Below are positions 51,529-60,013 of a stretch of DNA of 64,000 bases, one piece after another. Each line of letters begins with the position of its first letter. The first letter of the stretch is position 1. This stretch comes from Methylobacterium sp. Leaf91. GTDB lineage: Bacteria > Pseudomonadota > Alphaproteobacteria > Rhizobiales > Beijerinckiaceae. The stretch spans positions 62,001-126,000 of the forward strand of contig NZ_LMMP01000004.1 of NCBI RefSeq assembly GCF_001422815.1, written 5' to 3'. Both the position numbers and the translations under genes were made by a program. The notes beneath the pieces were generated by a model. It was not told the origin of the DNA. It did not search any database and saw only the letters and a list, made by a program, of their open reading frames with translations.

Positions 51529-52101
51529 TCAGCGGTTCTTGCCTGGAACCCAGAGCACGTCGTCGGCTCCATTGGCATTGGCCGTGCGGCTCGCCACGAA
51601 AAGGAAGTCCGACAGGCGGTTGAGGTATTGCAGCGCCTCGGGCGAAACGCGCTGGCCCTCTACGGCGGCAAGGGCCACCGTCAGGCGTTCGGCCCGGCGG
51701 CAGATCGTGCGGGCGAGATGGAGCGCGGCTGAGGCCGCGGAACCGCCGGGCAACACGAAGGATTTCAGCGGCGACAGCTCGGCATTGAGCACGTCGATAT
51801 CCGCCTCGATCCGCTTCACCTGGCTGGCGACGATACGCAGGGGCTCGTAGGCCGGCGGCTCGTCGCTTTCCGGGGTCGCGAGATCGGCCCCGAGGTCGAA
51901 CAGGTCGTTCTGGATACGGCCGAGCATCGCGTCGAGGACGATATCGGCGTGGAGACGGGCGAGACCGATGCAGGCATTGGTCTCGTCGACCGTCCCGTAG
52001 GCCTCGACCCGCAGATCCGCCTTGGAGCGACGTTCGCCATTGGCGAGCGCCGTGGAGCCCTTGTCGCCGGTGCGCGTGTAGATGCGGTTCAGGGTGACCA
52101 A
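51529..52101 (-). CDS. Cob(I)yrinic acid a,c-diamide / cobalamin adenosyltransferase (PduO/MMAB type)
   Basis: Transfers the adenosyl group of ATP to cob(I)alamin to make adenosylcobalamin, the cofactor of methylmalonyl- and ethylmalonyl-CoA mutases. The 190 residues show the PduO-type pattern: LNRIYTRTGDKGSTALANGE (ATP-binding N-terminal TRTGDxG), VEAYGTVDETNACIGLARLH, SFVLPGGSAASAALHLARTI with CRRAERLTV, and LQYLNRLSDFLFVASRTANA. The start is TTG at 52101 giving MVTLNRIYTRTG. The equivalent in Methylobacterium extorquens is MeaD. Placement upstream of etfB suits an acyl-CoA metabolism cluster. Confidence 0.95.
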   Translation of the reverse strand: MVTLNRIYTRTGDKGSTALANGERRSKADLRVEAYGTVDETNACIGLARLHADIVLDAMLGRIQNDLFDLGADLATPESDEPPAYEPLRIVASQVKRIEADIDVLNAELSPLKSFVLPGGSAASAALHLARTICRRAERLTVALAAVEGQRVSPEALQYLNRLSDFLFVASRTANANGADDVLWVPGKNR

Positions 52102-52133
52102 GGGTTATCCGATCTCAGATCCGGGCGTCGGGC

Positions 52134-52751
52134 TCAGAACGTGTAGCCGATCTTGCCGCCGAAATTCGTCAGGCCGCGATTCTCGTGGCACAGGCCGGCA
52201 TTCGACATGTGCTCGACGGTGGCCATGATGCTCCAATGCTCGGTCAGACGATAGCCGAGCGCCGCCGCTTCGCGGAAGAGAGGGTTGCAGCCCAGGGCGT
52301 TGAAGCCCGCCGGTGCGTTGGCCTTCAGGCCGGTATAACCGTTATGCGCGCCCGCGCCGAAGAAACCTTCGAGGAAGACCCGGTTGTTCAGGGTCTGCGG
52401 GAAGAGGTCCACCGTCCAGGTCGCGCCGATATAGGCGAAGCTGGTGCGACCATCGAAATTGTAGCTGCCGCCCACGGTCGGGCGCGGCACGAAGGCCTGC
52501 CAGAACGGATCGAGGCTCACCACCGGCTTGGAGAACAGGATCTCGCCGTTGATGGCGTTGGTGTTCTTCTCGGCGCTGCCGGGATCCTGCACGGCCCCGC
52601 CGATACGCACTTCGGACACGATGCTCAGCGGCTGGACAGGCGTGACGTAGGCCGCGGCGGGAGGCGGCGATCCGAGATCGGCGGCCTGGGCGGAACACAC
52701 GACGGGCAGGGCGAGAATGCCGGCGACCAGGCGAGAGCAGATGGCTTGCAT
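52134..52751 (-). CDS. Acyloxyacyl hydrolase / lipid A 3-O-deacylase, PagL-like
   Basis: A 205-residue outer-membrane protein. A signal peptide (MQAICSRLVAGILALPVVCS, cleaved near AQA) precedes an eight-strand beta-barrel pattern. The PagL active-site region is near the C-terminus: MATVEHMSNAGLCHENRGLT with FGGKIGYTF, where His and Ser of HMSN are catalytic and the final Phe is the barrel-insertion signal. PagL enzymes remove the 3-O-acyl chain of lipid A. Two cysteines (GCNP, LCHE) may form a loop disulfide. The ATG at 52751 is used; an upstream TTG at 52766 is less likely. It lies just downstream of the adenosyltransferase gene's start, on the same strand. Confidence 0.88.
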   Translation of the reverse strand: MQAICSRLVAGILALPVVCSAQAADLGSPPPAAAYVTPVQPLSIVSEVRIGGAVQDPGSAEKNTNAINGEILFSKPVVSLDPFWQAFVPRPTVGGSYNFDGRTSFAYIGATWTVDLFPQTLNNRVFLEGFFGAGAHNGYTGLKANAPAGFNALGCNPLFREAAALGYRLTEHWSIMATVEHMSNAGLCHENRGLTNFGGKIGYTF

Positions 52752-52896
52752 CGATGACGGATCCAAAGTGAACCCGACCTTCCTACCACGCAGGAATACG
52801 CTGGTGTCAGCCCGGCCGATCAGTAATCCCGTCCCGATATCGTCTTAGACGAGAGGTGAGACCCAGCCGCCACACTCACCGAGATGTGATAATTGC

Positions 52897-53082
52897 TCAG
52901 GCGGAGCGCCACCAGACGACGCCCATGATGAAAATGATCGCCAAGAACTGGAGCAGTACGCGGAGGCGCATCAGCCGCTGAGACAGGTTGGCGCTGCCCC
53001 CACGCATCATGTTGATGAGACCGAGAAACAGCACGACGGCCACGGCAAGGCAGGCGACGAGGACCAGGGTGTTGGATGACAT
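52897..53082 (-). CDS. HIG1-domain membrane protein
   Basis: A 61-residue inner-membrane protein with two helices (LVLVACLAVAVVLFLGLINM and VLLQFLAIIFIMGVVWWRSA). Between them the HIG1 motif QxxxRxRxxxQ is exact: QRLMRLRVLLQ. In mitochondria, HIG1 proteins associate with cytochrome oxidase; bacterial twin-helix versions are thought to do likewise (known for the family, not shown here). Start at 53082 (MSSNTLVLVA); an extended frame upstream is not family-like. Confidence 0.88.
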   Translation of the reverse strand: MSSNTLVLVACLAVAVVLFLGLINMMRGGSANLSQRLMRLRVLLQFLAIIFIMGVVWWRSA

Positions 53083-53181
53083 GGAGGCTCGCGCTCGGAA
53101 CGGGGGGACGAAGCCCATATGGCTCTGCCGATCCACTAGCCCATAGGGCAGGGGATCGCACCTGCGGAACGGGCGCGACCT

Positions 53182-55806
53182 TCAGTTTCGCCGGAGCAGG
53201 CGCTCGAAATAGTCGAGCTCTTCCCTGGGCCGGCTCGGATCGCCGAGCTTGCGGCGCAACTCCTCCATGATCCGGCGCGTGCGCTGAACCGCGGATTCGT
53301 CGGCGGTCGGGACCTTGCCACGGCCGTCGGAGAGGTCGCGGCCCTTGGTCGGGCGGCCGAGCGGATCGTCGTCACGATTGCCGGCCTGCCCCTGCTGGCT
53401 CGGGTTCTCGCCACCCTCCTGCTCGCCCTCGCCTTCACCCTCGCCCTGGGCCATCTCCTCCATCTGCTTCTGCATGCCGTCCGCGCCGCGCTTGAGCCCA
53501 TCGAGGGCGCGGCCCTGAGCGTCGACGGCATCGCCTTCCTTGCCCTCGCCGAGGGCGCCTTCGGCGTCGCGCATCGCTTCTTCGGCATCGGCGAGGCCTT
53601 CCTCGCCCTGCATCCCGAGCTCCTTCATCCGCTTCTGCAGATCTTCGAGACGCTGGCGCAAAGCCTGCTGGCGTTCGCCGGCGCCACCCTGGCCCTGCTC
53701 GCCCTTCTGGCCTTTCTGACCCTGTTGCCCTTGCTGGCCCTGCTCTCCGCCCTGCTGGCCCTGGTCGCCATTCTGCTGCTGCCCCTGCTGGCCACGCTGG
53801 GGCTTCTGGCCCTGCTTCTGCCCGGGCTGCTGGCCGCGCTTGTTCTGGCCGTCCTTGAAGGTCTCGTCGCGGAGCGCCTGCTGCTCGCGGGACATCTTGT
53901 CGAGTTCCTCGGCCTGCTTGCTCATCTCACGGCCATTCGGGTCGGATTTGGCTCCCGGCTCGGCGGTCTGGAGGTTCTCGAGGATGCTGCGCAGCTGTTC
54001 GAGCAGGCGTTGCGCCTCGGCGGTGTCGCCGCGCTTCATCGCCTCTTCCATGTCCTTCAGCATCTTGTTCAGATCGTCCGGGGTGACGGTTTTGGCGTTC
54101 TGCTGCGACTTGCCCTTCTCGCCCTGCTGCTGAGGCTGCTTCTGCTGGCGCTCGGCCATCTGCTTCATGAACTTGTCGAGGGCCTGTTTCAGGTCCTCCG
54201 TCAGCTTCTTGATTTCCTCGTCCGGCGCGTTCCGGTCGATGGCGTCCTTCAGCCTGTCCTGGGCAGCGCGCAGGCTCTTCTCCGCATCGGAGAGGTCGCC
54301 ATCCTCGATCTTGAGCGCCATCTCCCACAGTAGGTCGGCCACCTCGATCAGGTTTTCGTCGGTCCGTGCCGCCTTGAGCCGGCGGGACGCGGTGCGCAAC
54401 CCGAGGAAGATCGAGGGCTGCGGCGTGAACTGATCCGGTGCGATCATCAGCGCGTCGAGGGCGGTCTGCACCCGGCGCCGGCTTTCGTCGGGAGCGGTGA
54501 CGAGGCGCCGACGCTCCTCGGCCAGGGCGCGCGCCAGGGGCTCGCGGAACGGCCGGGCCGGCAGCGTGATCTCCGCCGTCTCGGTTCGCCCCTCCTGGCC
54601 GGCCTCGTCCTTCACCGCGATGGTCAGCCGGACCCGCGCGCCCGACCAGGGATTGTCGGTGAGGTCCACAAGGGTCTTCGTATCGGTCTCGCCGCTCGCG
54701 TCCGAGGGCAAAGCGAGAGGCATCTTCGGAAGGGGCACCAGGGAGCGACTGCCTGTCAGGGGTTCAACGATCCCGTCGGCCGAAGCGATGCCGTAATCGT
54801 CCTTGGCGCGGTAGCTCAGATTGAAGGTGCCGCGCGCATTCACCTCCAGGGCGCCGACGCGCCGGACTTCCGGGGCGAGGTCCGGGATGGTCTCGACGAT
54901 GAGATGCTGCTTGGGCGCCGAGCCCGCGGCGATGATGAGATCGGCGGTGCCGCCGACGAGCTGGAAACGGTCCTCACGAAGGTCCGGGCGCGCTTCCTTG
55001 CCGGGCAGAGGCTTGAAACCCGCATTCGGCGTCAGCACGACATCGCCCTGTCCGGCGATCCGGACGATCAGCGTGGAGTTGACCGGTGCGCGCAGGCGCT
55101 GCTCGGTCCCGCTCATCGTGACGACGAGGGGCGGAAGCCTCGTATAGAGCGGCGGATCGATCCAGCCATCGACGCGAAAGTTTGGTCCCGGGCCGGCGGC
55201 CTCGTGCCAGTCGAACGCACTCCCGATGCGCTGGCGCCATTCCGGGCCTGCGACGAACAGGCTGGCCAACGCCGCCACGACGAGGCCGGCGCGAAGGGCG
55301 AAGGGGTCGCGGCGCGGCATGCCCGGACGGGGCAGGCCGACGCTCAAGCGAGAGACGGCCTCGGCTGCGCGGCGCTGATGCAGCGCCCAAAGCGCCTGCG
55401 TCGCCAGGTCCGTCGTTCCGACGGCAAGGGTATCCTCGATGGCGGAAGCCGGGTTGTGGGACGAAGCCCCGTCGGCGGCGTCACGGTCGAGGCGGGCTAG
55501 TGCCTCGCGGCGGCTCGGGCGGGATAGGCGGACCAGCGGCACCAGAGCGGCGAGGAAGGCGAGGGCGAAGGCGGCGAGTCCGGCGATACGCCAGAACGGC
55601 GACAGATCGAGCCAGAGCCCAAGCCACGAGGCCGCGAGGAAAGCCAGGACCACGGCAAGCGCTCGCCAGACGAGCGGCCAGGCACGTTCCCACAATCCGG
55701 CGGCCTGCGATTGCGACACGAGCCGATCGAGCCGGCTTCGGGCTGCCGGCGTCTTCGGCGCCGTCATCTGGGTCGCTTTGGAGGTCGTCGCGTCGGCCTC
55801 GTCCAT
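53182..55806 (-). CDS. TIGR02302 family membrane protein (DUF4175)
   Basis: An 874-residue protein of the TIGR02302/DUF4175 family, found in alphaproteobacteria, function unknown. Two transmembrane helices near the N-terminus (LVWRALAVVLAFLAASWLGL, FWRIAGLAAFALAFLAALVP) and one more near residue 190 (AGLVVAALASLFVAGPEW) precede a large periplasmic region (PPLYTRLPPLVVTMSGTEQR, YRAKDDYGIASADGIVEPL). The C-terminal third is a long helix followed by an extreme Gln/Gly/Lys low-complexity tract (coded at about 53690-53870) and EERLRRN-like end. Start at 55806 (MDEADATTSK); the frame upstream runs into a dispersed repeat. It is downstream of lysA, the usual position. Confidence 0.9.
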   Translation of the reverse strand: MDEADATTSKATQMTAPKTPAARSRLDRLVSQSQAAGLWERAWPLVWRALAVVLAFLAASWLGLWLDLSPFWRIAGLAAFALAFLAALVPLVRLSRPSRREALARLDRDAADGASSHNPASAIEDTLAVGTTDLATQALWALHQRRAAEAVSRLSVGLPRPGMPRRDPFALRAGLVVAALASLFVAGPEWRQRIGSAFDWHEAAGPGPNFRVDGWIDPPLYTRLPPLVVTMSGTEQRLRAPVNSTLIVRIAGQGDVVLTPNAGFKPLPGKEARPDLREDRFQLVGGTADLIIAAGSAPKQHLIVETIPDLAPEVRRVGALEVNARGTFNLSYRAKDDYGIASADGIVEPLTGSRSLVPLPKMPLALPSDASGETDTKTLVDLTDNPWSGARVRLTIAVKDEAGQEGRTETAEITLPARPFREPLARALAEERRRLVTAPDESRRRVQTALDALMIAPDQFTPQPSIFLGLRTASRRLKAARTDENLIEVADLLWEMALKIEDGDLSDAEKSLRAAQDRLKDAIDRNAPDEEIKKLTEDLKQALDKFMKQMAERQQKQPQQQGEKGKSQQNAKTVTPDDLNKMLKDMEEAMKRGDTAEAQRLLEQLRSILENLQTAEPGAKSDPNGREMSKQAEELDKMSREQQALRDETFKDGQNKRGQQPGQKQGQKPQRGQQGQQQNGDQGQQGGEQGQQGQQGQKGQKGEQGQGGAGERQQALRQRLEDLQKRMKELGMQGEEGLADAEEAMRDAEGALGEGKEGDAVDAQGRALDGLKRGADGMQKQMEEMAQGEGEGEGEQEGGENPSQQGQAGNRDDDPLGRPTKGRDLSDGRGKVPTADESAVQRTRRIMEELRRKLGDPSRPREELDYFERLLRRN

Positions 55807-55919
55807 TCTGTTTGGGCTCCCGAGGCGGGGAATGCTCCAGGCATCCCGCCATGTCAGCCTAGCATGGTGGCGGCGCGCTGCGATCGGGTCAAATCGGCCC
55901 ACCCGCATCGCGGGTGCGC

Positions 55920-56029
55920 GGCCAAGCAGGTCCGCATTGGCGAGCCAACGCTTCACCTCGCTTAGGCCTTTGAAGTGTCGCAGGTTTCGGAACGCAAAAC
56001 CGGTGACCACTTTTACTAAACCTGCTTAG
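55920..56029 (-). repeat. Dispersed ~110-bp repeat, copy A
   Basis: Reverse-complement copy of the element at 59039-59147. Over the first 70 bases (from 56029 leftward) 59 match by direct count, and similarity continues with a small gap to the shared GGCC end. Both copies keep an internal inverted pair GCAGGTTT ... AAACCTGC and the core AAAAGTGGTCACCGGTT. Copy A begins at the lysA stop, so its first bases provide the TAA codon. Confidence 0.85.
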
Positions 56030-57300
56030 TCCGACCGCAGCCAGTCGGGCACGCGGTCGAGGCCGATGAGGTCGTCGTAGGTCTGCCGCGGCCGGACGAT
56101 GGCCGCGCGGTCGCCGCTCACCAGAACCTCGGCCACGAGGCGGCGGGTGTTGTAGGTTCCGGCCTGGACAGCCCCGTAGGCGCCCGCGGTCATCACGGCG
56201 ACAAGGTCGCCCGGTGCGACATCGGGGATATCCCGGGCCAGCGCGATATAGTCGCCGCTCTCGCAGACCGGCCCGACCACGTCGGCGACGAGGCGGGGGG
56301 TGTCGGCACCGGGCTCGATGACCGGACGGAGGGCGTGGTAGGCCTCGTAGAGCGTCGGGCGGATCAGATCGTTCATCGCCGCGTCGACGATGACGAAGGT
56401 CCGGCCCTCCGTGCGTTTCACGTAGAGGACGCGGGTCACGAGGATGCCGGCATTGCCCGCGATCATGCGGCCGATCTCGAAGACCGGGCGCAGGCCGAGG
56501 GGCCGGAAATGCGGGCGCAGGATATCCGCCAGGGCGGCGGGCTCCGGGGGGGGAGCGTTGTCCTCGCGATAGGGAATGCCGAGACCGCCGCCGAAATCGA
56601 TGTGATGCAGGGGGTGACCCTGCGCCATCAGGCTGCGCGCCAATTCGGCCAGGAGCCCGGCCGCATGGGCGAAGGGCGCGAGATCGGTGATCTGGCTGCC
56701 GATATGCATGTCGACGCCGGACACAGCGATACCCGGCAGGGACGCCGCGCGGGCATAGACCTCGGCCGCGCGTCCGATGGGGATACCGAATTTGTTCTCG
56801 GATTTTCCGGTGGAGATCTTGGCATGGGTCCCGGCATCCACATCCGGATTGACCCGGACGGAGACCGGAGCAGTCGCCCCGAGAGAAGAGGCCACCTCGG
56901 ACAGGGTTTCGAGCTCGGGCTCGCTCTCCACGTTGAAGCAGTAGATGCCGGCATGCAGGGCCGCCGCCATCTCCTCGCGGGTCTTGCCCACGCCGGAGAA
57001 CACGATCCGCTGCGGATCGACGCCGGCGGCAAGCGCCCGCCGCAACTCGCCCTCGGAGACGATGTCCATCCCCGCCCCGAGACGGGCCAGGGTGGTGAGC
57101 ACCGCCTGGTTGGAATTCGCCTTCATCGCATAGCAGACGAGGGCGTCGTCCCCGGCGAAGGCTTCGGCGAAGACGCGGTAATGCCGCTCGAGCGTCGCCG
57201 TGGAGTAGCAATAGAACGGCGTGCCGATCTCGGCCGCGAGGCCGGTCAGGTCGACATCCTCGGCGGCCAGCCGGCCGTCACGATACTGGAAATGGTGCAT
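56026..57300 (-). CDS. lysA: Diaminopimelate decarboxylase LysA
   Basis: Last step of lysine synthesis: PLP-dependent decarboxylation of meso-diaminopimelate. The 424 residues have the alanine-racemase-like barrel with the PLP Lys in ALVCYAMKANSNQAVLTTLA, the FSGVGKTREEM block, VRVNPDVDAGTHAKISTGKS, KFGIPIGRAAEV, DFGGGLGIPYRED (phosphate-binding) and the dimer/active-site C-terminal strand VGPVCESGDYIALARDIPDV, plus MTAGAYGAVQAGTYNTRRLV. The order lptM-lysA-TIGR02302 is conserved in Rhizobiales. Its stop codon lies inside the dispersed repeat copy A. Confidence 0.97.
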   Translation of the reverse strand: MHHFQYRDGRLAAEDVDLTGLAAEIGTPFYCYSTATLERHYRVFAEAFAGDDALVCYAMKANSNQAVLTTLARLGAGMDIVSEGELRRALAAGVDPQRIVFSGVGKTREEMAAALHAGIYCFNVESEPELETLSEVASSLGATAPVSVRVNPDVDAGTHAKISTGKSENKFGIPIGRAAEVYARAASLPGIAVSGVDMHIGSQITDLAPFAHAAGLLAELARSLMAQGHPLHHIDFGGGLGIPYREDNAPPPEPAALADILRPHFRPLGLRPVFEIGRMIAGNAGILVTRVLYVKRTEGRTFVIVDAAMNDLIRPTLYEAYHALRPVIEPGADTPRLVADVVGPVCESGDYIALARDIPDVAPGDLVAVMTAGAYGAVQAGTYNTRRLVAEVLVSGDRAAIVRPRQTYDDLIGLDRVPDWLRSD

Positions 57301-57396
57301 GGCGGGCCTTGGGACGCGAATCCCGAAACGCGAACCTGACAGAAGACGGCACGCCCGACATAGCCCCGTCGGGACGGACGTCAGGCCCGCGTCATT

Positions 57397-57708
57397 CTAG
57401 AGGAGCGGATCGAGGATGAAGGGCTGTTTGGGGACGGTATAGCCGCGCTTGACGCCCCTCGAGGTCTGTACGGGAGCCTCGAAGATCGCTTGGGGCGTAC
57501 CGGAAATCGCAGTCGGGTCGAGGTCGTCGCCATCGGCCACCGCGGTCGCATCCGCTACCGGCGACGCCCCGAGGCCGATCCCTGAGGATTGCACCGGTGC
57601 TCGCGTATCGGGGGCCTGCAGGGCACCGCGCCGGCCGCAGCCGGAACCGGCGAGGGCCACGCAGCCCACAGCGAGGAGCAACGTCAGTCGGGAACGAAAC
57701 AACATCAA
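57397..57708 (-). CDS. lptM: LptM-type small lipoprotein
   Basis: A 103-residue lipoprotein. The signal sequence FRSRLTLLLAVGCVALAGSG ends in a lipobox (GSGC, Cys24), followed by GRRGALQAPD, the CGxxGxLxxP motif of LptM, an oxidative-maturation chaperone for the LptD LPS translocon. The distal part is low-complexity and ends in GVKRGYTVPKQPFILDPLL, the PFxLDPLL tail typical of Rhizobiales members. It lies 96 bases upstream of lysA on the same strand, its usual place. Confidence 0.85.
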   Translation of the reverse strand: MMLFRSRLTLLLAVGCVALAGSGCGRRGALQAPDTRAPVQSSGIGLGASPVADATAVADGDDLDPTAISGTPQAIFEAPVQTSRGVKRGYTVPKQPFILDPLL

Positions 57709-57844
57709 CGCGGGTCCGGCACCTCAGGCGGCGGCATCATAGCCGCTGCCGCTCGCCGATGCGAGCGCAACGGCCACGCTTTGTGCAGCCTGAGGCCCGG
57801 AGGCCTCAGGGAAGGGGATCAAACCTACGTGTCAGCCGGGCTGA

Positions 57845-58117
57845 TCAGCCCTTCTTGCCGCCCGTCTTCTCGTAAGCGTCGATCGCGCGGCGGCAATTCT
57901 CGGACAGCTTGGTCCAGTTGGTCTGGAAGCACTTGTCCACCGCCGGATCGTCGGGAGAGAGGTTCCCGCAATAGGTGAGGTAATCGCCGGTGCAATACTT
58001 CTTCAACGTCTCGTTGCCCCGCTTCGTCTGGGGAGCGGCTTGAGCGAAAGCCGCCGCCGACGAGAACACGGCCATGGTGGCGAGAGCGAGGGCAAGCGAA
58101 GTCGACTTGAATGCCAT
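57845..58117 (-). CDS. Small secreted cysteine-rich protein
   Basis: A 90-residue protein with a signal peptide (MAFKSTSLALALATMAVFSS, cleavage near AFAQA). The mature part has four cysteines in the pattern KYCTGDYLTYCGNLSPDDPA, VDKCFQTNWTKLSENCRRAI, resembling one unit of the cysteine-rich repeats (C-x7-C ... C-x11-C) seen in secreted proteobacterial proteins. Two disulfides are likely. Function unknown. It stands alone downstream of the coiled-coil gene. Confidence 0.78.
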   Translation of the reverse strand: MAFKSTSLALALATMAVFSSAAAFAQAAPQTKRGNETLKKYCTGDYLTYCGNLSPDDPAVDKCFQTNWTKLSENCRRAIDAYEKTGGKKG

Positions 58118-58276
58118 AGGGAACGAGATCCGTCTCAGACAGTGGAGATGTGACGAACCCGATGATGCCTATGCATGGTCGAAACAAGGCACGCCGGTGG
58201 TCATCCCATGAACAACGCGGCTTCTACGCCACAGCTTCCATGACCTGCAACAAGCCTGTCAGGCTTCGGCGGCTGT

Positions 58277-59023
58277 TCAGACCCGTTCGGCCTGTTTCAA
58301 CGGAACAGGGCCGGCCTGCGCGCCGGGCATGGGGAAAACATCGACGGACGGAAGTCGGTTCTGCCTCAGCAGCGAATCCGCCACCTCGACGATACGCTGG
58401 CGAAGAACGGCGATCTCCTGGTCTTGCTGCACGTTGGCCTGAGGCACCTGTGCCGCTCGCAGCGCCTCGCATTCCTCCAGAAGCGCTACGTAGCGGGCTT
58501 GGAGATCCGGCGCGGGTTCGTCGCTGGCGGTGTCTCCTTCCACGGTCTCCGACGATGCCACTGGGCTGCGTAGCGCATGGAGATCATCGATGAGATCGCG
58601 ATGGGCGTTCTCCAGGACTTCGAGCGTGGCGAGGCTGAGGGTTCCTTCCGCGCGAGCGGTGGCGAGGTCGCGTTCGACGCCGTCGAGGGTCGCTCTCGTG
58701 GATGCGAGGGTGGCATCCCGCTCCTCCACATTTCGAGCCAGTGCGGCGATCTCGAGGGTCCGCGCTCCGATGGCGGCCATATCCGAATGGCGGCTCGCGC
58801 GTGCGGCCTCCACCTTCCGTTCGAGACGGCGCTGGGTGACGGCGAAACGCGCGCGCAGGAAATCCTTTTCGGCGGCGATCTCGGAGGCGGAGAGGGGGAC
58901 GAGCCCTTCGAGCCGACGCTTGGAGAGACGGATCGCTCGGGCGTTCACGGCCGGCAGGACCATGAGGGCGCAGAGGCTCGCCGCAAGGAAGCCGAGCGCG
59001 AAGATCATCACGGTTTCGATCAC
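58277..59023 (-). CDS. Single-span membrane protein with long coiled coil, unknown
   Basis: A 248-residue protein. A single N-terminal transmembrane helix (MIETVMIFALGFLAASLCAL) is followed by a basic stretch (ARAIRLSKRRLEG) and long heptad regions (EIAAEKDFLRARFAVTQRRL, ARTLEIAALARNVEERDATL, YVALLEECEALRAAQVPQAN) broken by an acidic linker. The layout resembles Rhizobiales membrane-anchored scaffold proteins, but no family is assigned. It is flanked upstream by repeat copy B. Confidence 0.78.
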   Translation of the reverse strand: MIETVMIFALGFLAASLCALMVLPAVNARAIRLSKRRLEGLVPLSASEIAAEKDFLRARFAVTQRRLERKVEAARASRHSDMAAIGARTLEIAALARNVEERDATLASTRATLDGVERDLATARAEGTLSLATLEVLENAHRDLIDDLHALRSPVASSETVEGDTASDEPAPDLQARYVALLEECEALRAAQVPQANVQQDQEIAVLRQRIVEVADSLLRQNRLPSVDVFPMPGAQAGPVPLKQAERV

Positions 59024-59038
59024 GCGGGCATGCTCTTC

Positions 59039-59147
59039 CTAAGCAGGTTTCGCAAAAGTGGTCACCGGTTCTGCGCCTTGAAACCTGCGAGATTTCAACG
59101 GTCTAAGCAGGCTCGCGTTGGCACGCCGCCGCGGGCTTGCATAGGCC
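59039..59147 (+). repeat. Dispersed ~110-bp repeat, copy B
   Basis: Inverted relative to copy A at 55920-56029. Contains GCAGGTTT (59043-59050) and AAACCTGC (59081-59088) as a perfect 8-bp inverted pair, and CTAAGCAGG twice (59039 and 59103) as a direct repeat flanking it. It lies in the 235-base gap between the coiled-coil gene and eipA. No transposase accompanies it. Confidence 0.85.
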
Positions 59148-59258
59148 AGGCTCGCGAGCCGACAGACCTCGGCATGAACGTCTTTAAACCATTTCCCCCA
59201 TGCGAGACCAATCCTTTGAACGGCTTGGAACAAGCCACCGCCGACCGAGCCGGGCGGA

Positions 59259-59891
59259 TCAGAACGGGTTCCAAGTCGGCTTCGACGTGAACTTCAGGTA
59301 GCCGACATTGATCCCCAGGCGCGCGCCGACGCCGGTCCGGATCGGCACCACCACCATTCCGTCATTCGTGACGGCGGTCATCCCGAACCCGCCGATGAAA
59401 TAGGCCGAGCCGTCGACCCCGGCAAAGCGCCGGTAGAGGCCGGAGACCGAGGGCATGTTGTAGAGGAGCATCATCGTGCGGTCGCCGTCGCCGCCGACAT
59501 CGAACCCGATGGACGGTCCCTGCCAGAAGATCCGACGCTGCCCGGCATTGCGGGTATAGAGTGTGCCTTCGCCGTAGCGGACGCCGCCCACGATGGCGCC
59601 GGAGGCTTCCTGCCCGAGGATGTAGCCGTTGGGCTCGCCCCAACGGCGGGTCGCTTCCTCGACGGTGAGGGCGAGGCCGCGCGACATTGAGCCGAAGAAC
59701 TTATGCCCGTTATCCACGATCTCGGCCGGACGAAAACGGCCGGGGGGCGGCTCGTCGAAGGCCAGAGCCGGGGCGACGGACGCGGCGATCGACAGCGCGG
59801 CGGCTGCCACGCCGAGGCTCAGAACGCGCCGACGGGTGGTGAGCGGCGAGGGCTCGGCGGATGCGGAGAGGGGATTCGAAGGATCTGTCAT
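59259..59891 (-). CDS. eipA: EipA family (DUF1134) periplasmic protein
   Basis: A 210-residue protein of the DUF1134 family; the Brucella member EipA is needed for envelope integrity. A twin-arginine-like signal (TRRRVLSLGVAAAALSIAAS, cleaved near ALA) precedes the mature domain. Family blocks: TVEEATRRWGEPNGYILGQE, ASGAIVGGVRYGEGTLYTRN, GPSIGFDVGGDGDRTMMLLY, YRRFAGVDGSAYFIGGFGMT and VPIRTGVGARLGINVGYLKF. The start at 59891 has GGAG upstream; an ATG four codons earlier is less likely. It is divergent from the YHS gene. Confidence 0.92.
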   Translation of the reverse strand: MTDPSNPLSASAEPSPLTTRRRVLSLGVAAAALSIAASVAPALAFDEPPPGRFRPAEIVDNGHKFFGSMSRGLALTVEEATRRWGEPNGYILGQEASGAIVGGVRYGEGTLYTRNAGQRRIFWQGPSIGFDVGGDGDRTMMLLYNMPSVSGLYRRFAGVDGSAYFIGGFGMTAVTNDGMVVVPIRTGVGARLGINVGYLKFTSKPTWNPF

Positions 59892-60013
59892 CCGGAGCTC
59901 CATGTTCGCCCATCAATGGTTCGACATCCGTCCCGATCACCCACATTCTGGCGAATGGGTTTATCCGGTCCGGGACGAGCGGAGAGACGAGCTTGCGTCG
60001 CGCCGAGTCGAGC

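Noticed and set aside
53725..54333. Leu-rich plus-strand frame resembling a membrane protein
   Set aside because: It is the complement of the Gln-rich tract of the TIGR02302 gene; CTG codons arise from CAG codons on the other strand.
55889..57211. 440-codon minus-strand frame offset from lysA
   Set aside because: Out-of-frame shadow of lysA; Arg/Pro-rich. Its tail is informative only because it translates repeat copy A.
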